Positions 63,296 to 64,000 of a stretch of DNA of 64,000 nt are shown here, piece by piece (within the stretch, counting starts at the first letter, position 1; each line of letters begins with the position of its first letter). Under the pieces are notes generated by a model. It did not search any database. It was not told the DNA's origin and worked only from the letters and a program-made list of their open reading frames with translations. The stretch is from NCBI RefSeq assembly GCF_027247405.1, contig NZ_CP097463.1:434001-498000 (forward strand), read 5' to 3'. This DNA comes from Jatrophihabitans cynanchi (lineage in GTDB: Bacteria; Actinomycetota; Actinomycetes; Mycobacteriales; Jatrophihabitantaceae). The position numbers and the translations under genes were made by a program.

Positions 63296-63354
63296 GTCCG
63301 TTGCCCGCCAAGGTCATTCGGCCCGCTCGCACGCCGCTCCTGCAGCCGGACGAA

Positions 63355-63368
63355 GGGACGAACGTCAT
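63355..63368. promoter_or_regulatory. Secondary DosR-like site
   Basis: GGGACGAACGTCAT matches the DosR core at about 10 of 14 positions. It lies between the strong box and the third site in the same divergent promoter. Confidence 0.35.
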
Positions 63369-63396
63369 CGCCGCTTCGGGACGCAGGACGGTGTCC

Positions 63397-63410
63397 GGGA
63401 CCACAGACCC
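63397..63410. promoter_or_regulatory. Secondary DosR-like site before the universal stress protein
   Basis: GGGACCACAGACCC matches the core at about 11 of 14 positions and lies 46 bases before the GTG start of the universal stress protein, a typical DosR activation distance. Confidence 0.45.
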
Positions 63411-63456
63411 GGAGAACTGTCGAGGGTGCTGATCCCGCGCCACCTCGGAGGACATC

Positions 63457-64000
63457 GTGCGTCCCAACAGCGAAGTCGTCGTCGGAGTCGACGGTTCGGC
63501 CGGCAGTGCCGCCGCGGTGCGATGGGCCGCCCATCTTGCCGAATCCAACCGGGACCTGCTTGCCATCGTGCACTCCAGCGACGCCTGTGACAGCGTGCTG
63601 GCGCAGTCGAGCGCCGTGCGCGCCGAACTGCGCGCGGCCGTACGCCCGCTGGTGGACGCGGCACGCGAGATCGCCGCGCTCGCCGAGCCGGCGCTCCCTG
63701 TTCGCAGCGAGATACTGCTCGGCACCCCCTGGCGGCAGCTCGCCGACCTGTCCCGGCGTGCCGGTCTGCTCGTCGTCGGCCGGAGCGGGCAGAACCGCGC
63801 GCGCACGGTGCTGCTGGGCTCGACGCCCACCAGGTTGGCCGCGCGCACCCCGTGCCCGCTCGCCGTCGTCCCGGCCGGCGCGATGTGGCCGCCCGAACGC
63901 GTCGTCGTCGCGGTGGGCGCGCAGCCCGAGGACGTCGAGTTGCTCCGCTACGCCGAACTCACTGCCGCCTCGATCCGCGTTCCGCTGACGGCGGTGCACG
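63457..64000 (+). CDS. Universal stress protein (tandem USP domains, 3' end missing)
   Basis: About 181 residues are visible before the right edge. The first USP domain is complete: VVVGVDGSAGSAAAVRWAAH at the start and the ATP-binding GRSGQNRARTVLLGST near its end. A second domain begins at VVVAVGAQPEDVEL, so a two-domain protein like Rv2026c or Rv3134c is expected. GTG 63457 is chosen because GGAGG lies six bases upstream. It is divergent from the Acg-like nitroreductase gene with DosR-like sites between, the arrangement seen in DosR regulons. Confidence 0.9.
   Translation, partial: MRPNSEVVVGVDGSAGSAAAVRWAAHLAESNRDLLAIVHSSDACDSVLAQSSAVRAELRAAVRPLVDAAREIAALAEPALPVRSEILLGTPWRQLADLSRRAGLLVVGRSGQNRARTVLLGSTPTRLAARTPCPLAVVPAGAMWPPERVVVAVGAQPEDVELLRYAELTAASIRVPLTAVH

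Overview
The window is chromosomal DNA of a high-GC Gram-positive bacterium (Actinomycetes). The evidence is very high G+C, dense operons with ATGA, GTGA and TGATG overlaps, several apparently leaderless genes, a DosR/DosS-type haem sensor system, and the actinobacterial order rpsP-KH-rimM-trmD-rplS-lepB-rnhB-DUF2469-yraN-comM-dprA...xerC-M23. The genus cannot be fixed from sequence alone; a soil or plant actinomycete related to Frankiales or Mycobacteriales is a low-confidence guess. No tRNA, rRNA, CRISPR array, prophage or intact insertion sequence was recognised.

Layout. 1-2.2 kb: a LuxR-type large ATPase regulator (runs off the left edge) and two tiny Arg-rich proteins that share a duplicated promoter-like motif. 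2.5-13.2 kb: M23 peptidase, XerC-like recombinase, a TehA/SLAC1 channel, then the conserved information-processing and secretion block dprA to rpsP, read on the minus strand. 13.5-16.0 kb: a LacI-family regulator and a GH1 beta-glucosidase with a palindromic operator between them. 16.0-24.8 kb: a strong intrinsic terminator and possible small RNA, an MFS transporter, two unknown secreted proteins, an amidohydrolase and a secreted subtilase. 24.8-30.1 kb: HIT protein and thrS, CapA-like lipoprotein, gamma-carbonic anhydrase fold protein, DUF2510/scramblase-like protein.

30.1-41.8 kb is a molybdenum hydroxylase (Cox/Xdh, form II) locus: MobA-like cytidylyltransferase, MoxR ATPase, CoxE (VWA) and XdhC, then, after an opposite-strand pair (amino-acid-binding lipoprotein translationally coupled to a GGDEF-EAL protein), coxS-coxL-coxM-coxG. 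The maturation and structural parts together should make one MCD-containing oxidase of unknown substrate.

41.8-58.9 kb is a large Ter (tellurium/chemical stress) island. One half holds enzymes predicted to build a nucleotide-like metabolite (HAD, StiP/PRTase-like, PRTase-TRSP, HpcH/HpaI aldolase). The other half holds TerD, TerA-like, TelA and TerC (DUF475) proteins and the ATP-grasp ligase. Between them sit a decayed TerD tandem duplicate, an intact two-domain TerD, an unknown coupled protein and a DUF222-HNH gene with three direct repeats beside it.

59.1-64.0 kb is a DosR-like dormancy/hypoxia module: membrane protein, DevR/DosR-like regulator, DevS/DosS-like kinase with the haem-ligand His and distal Tyr conserved, Acg-like nitroreductase, and a divergent universal stress protein (cut by the right edge). 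A near-consensus DosR box lies in the divergent promoter.
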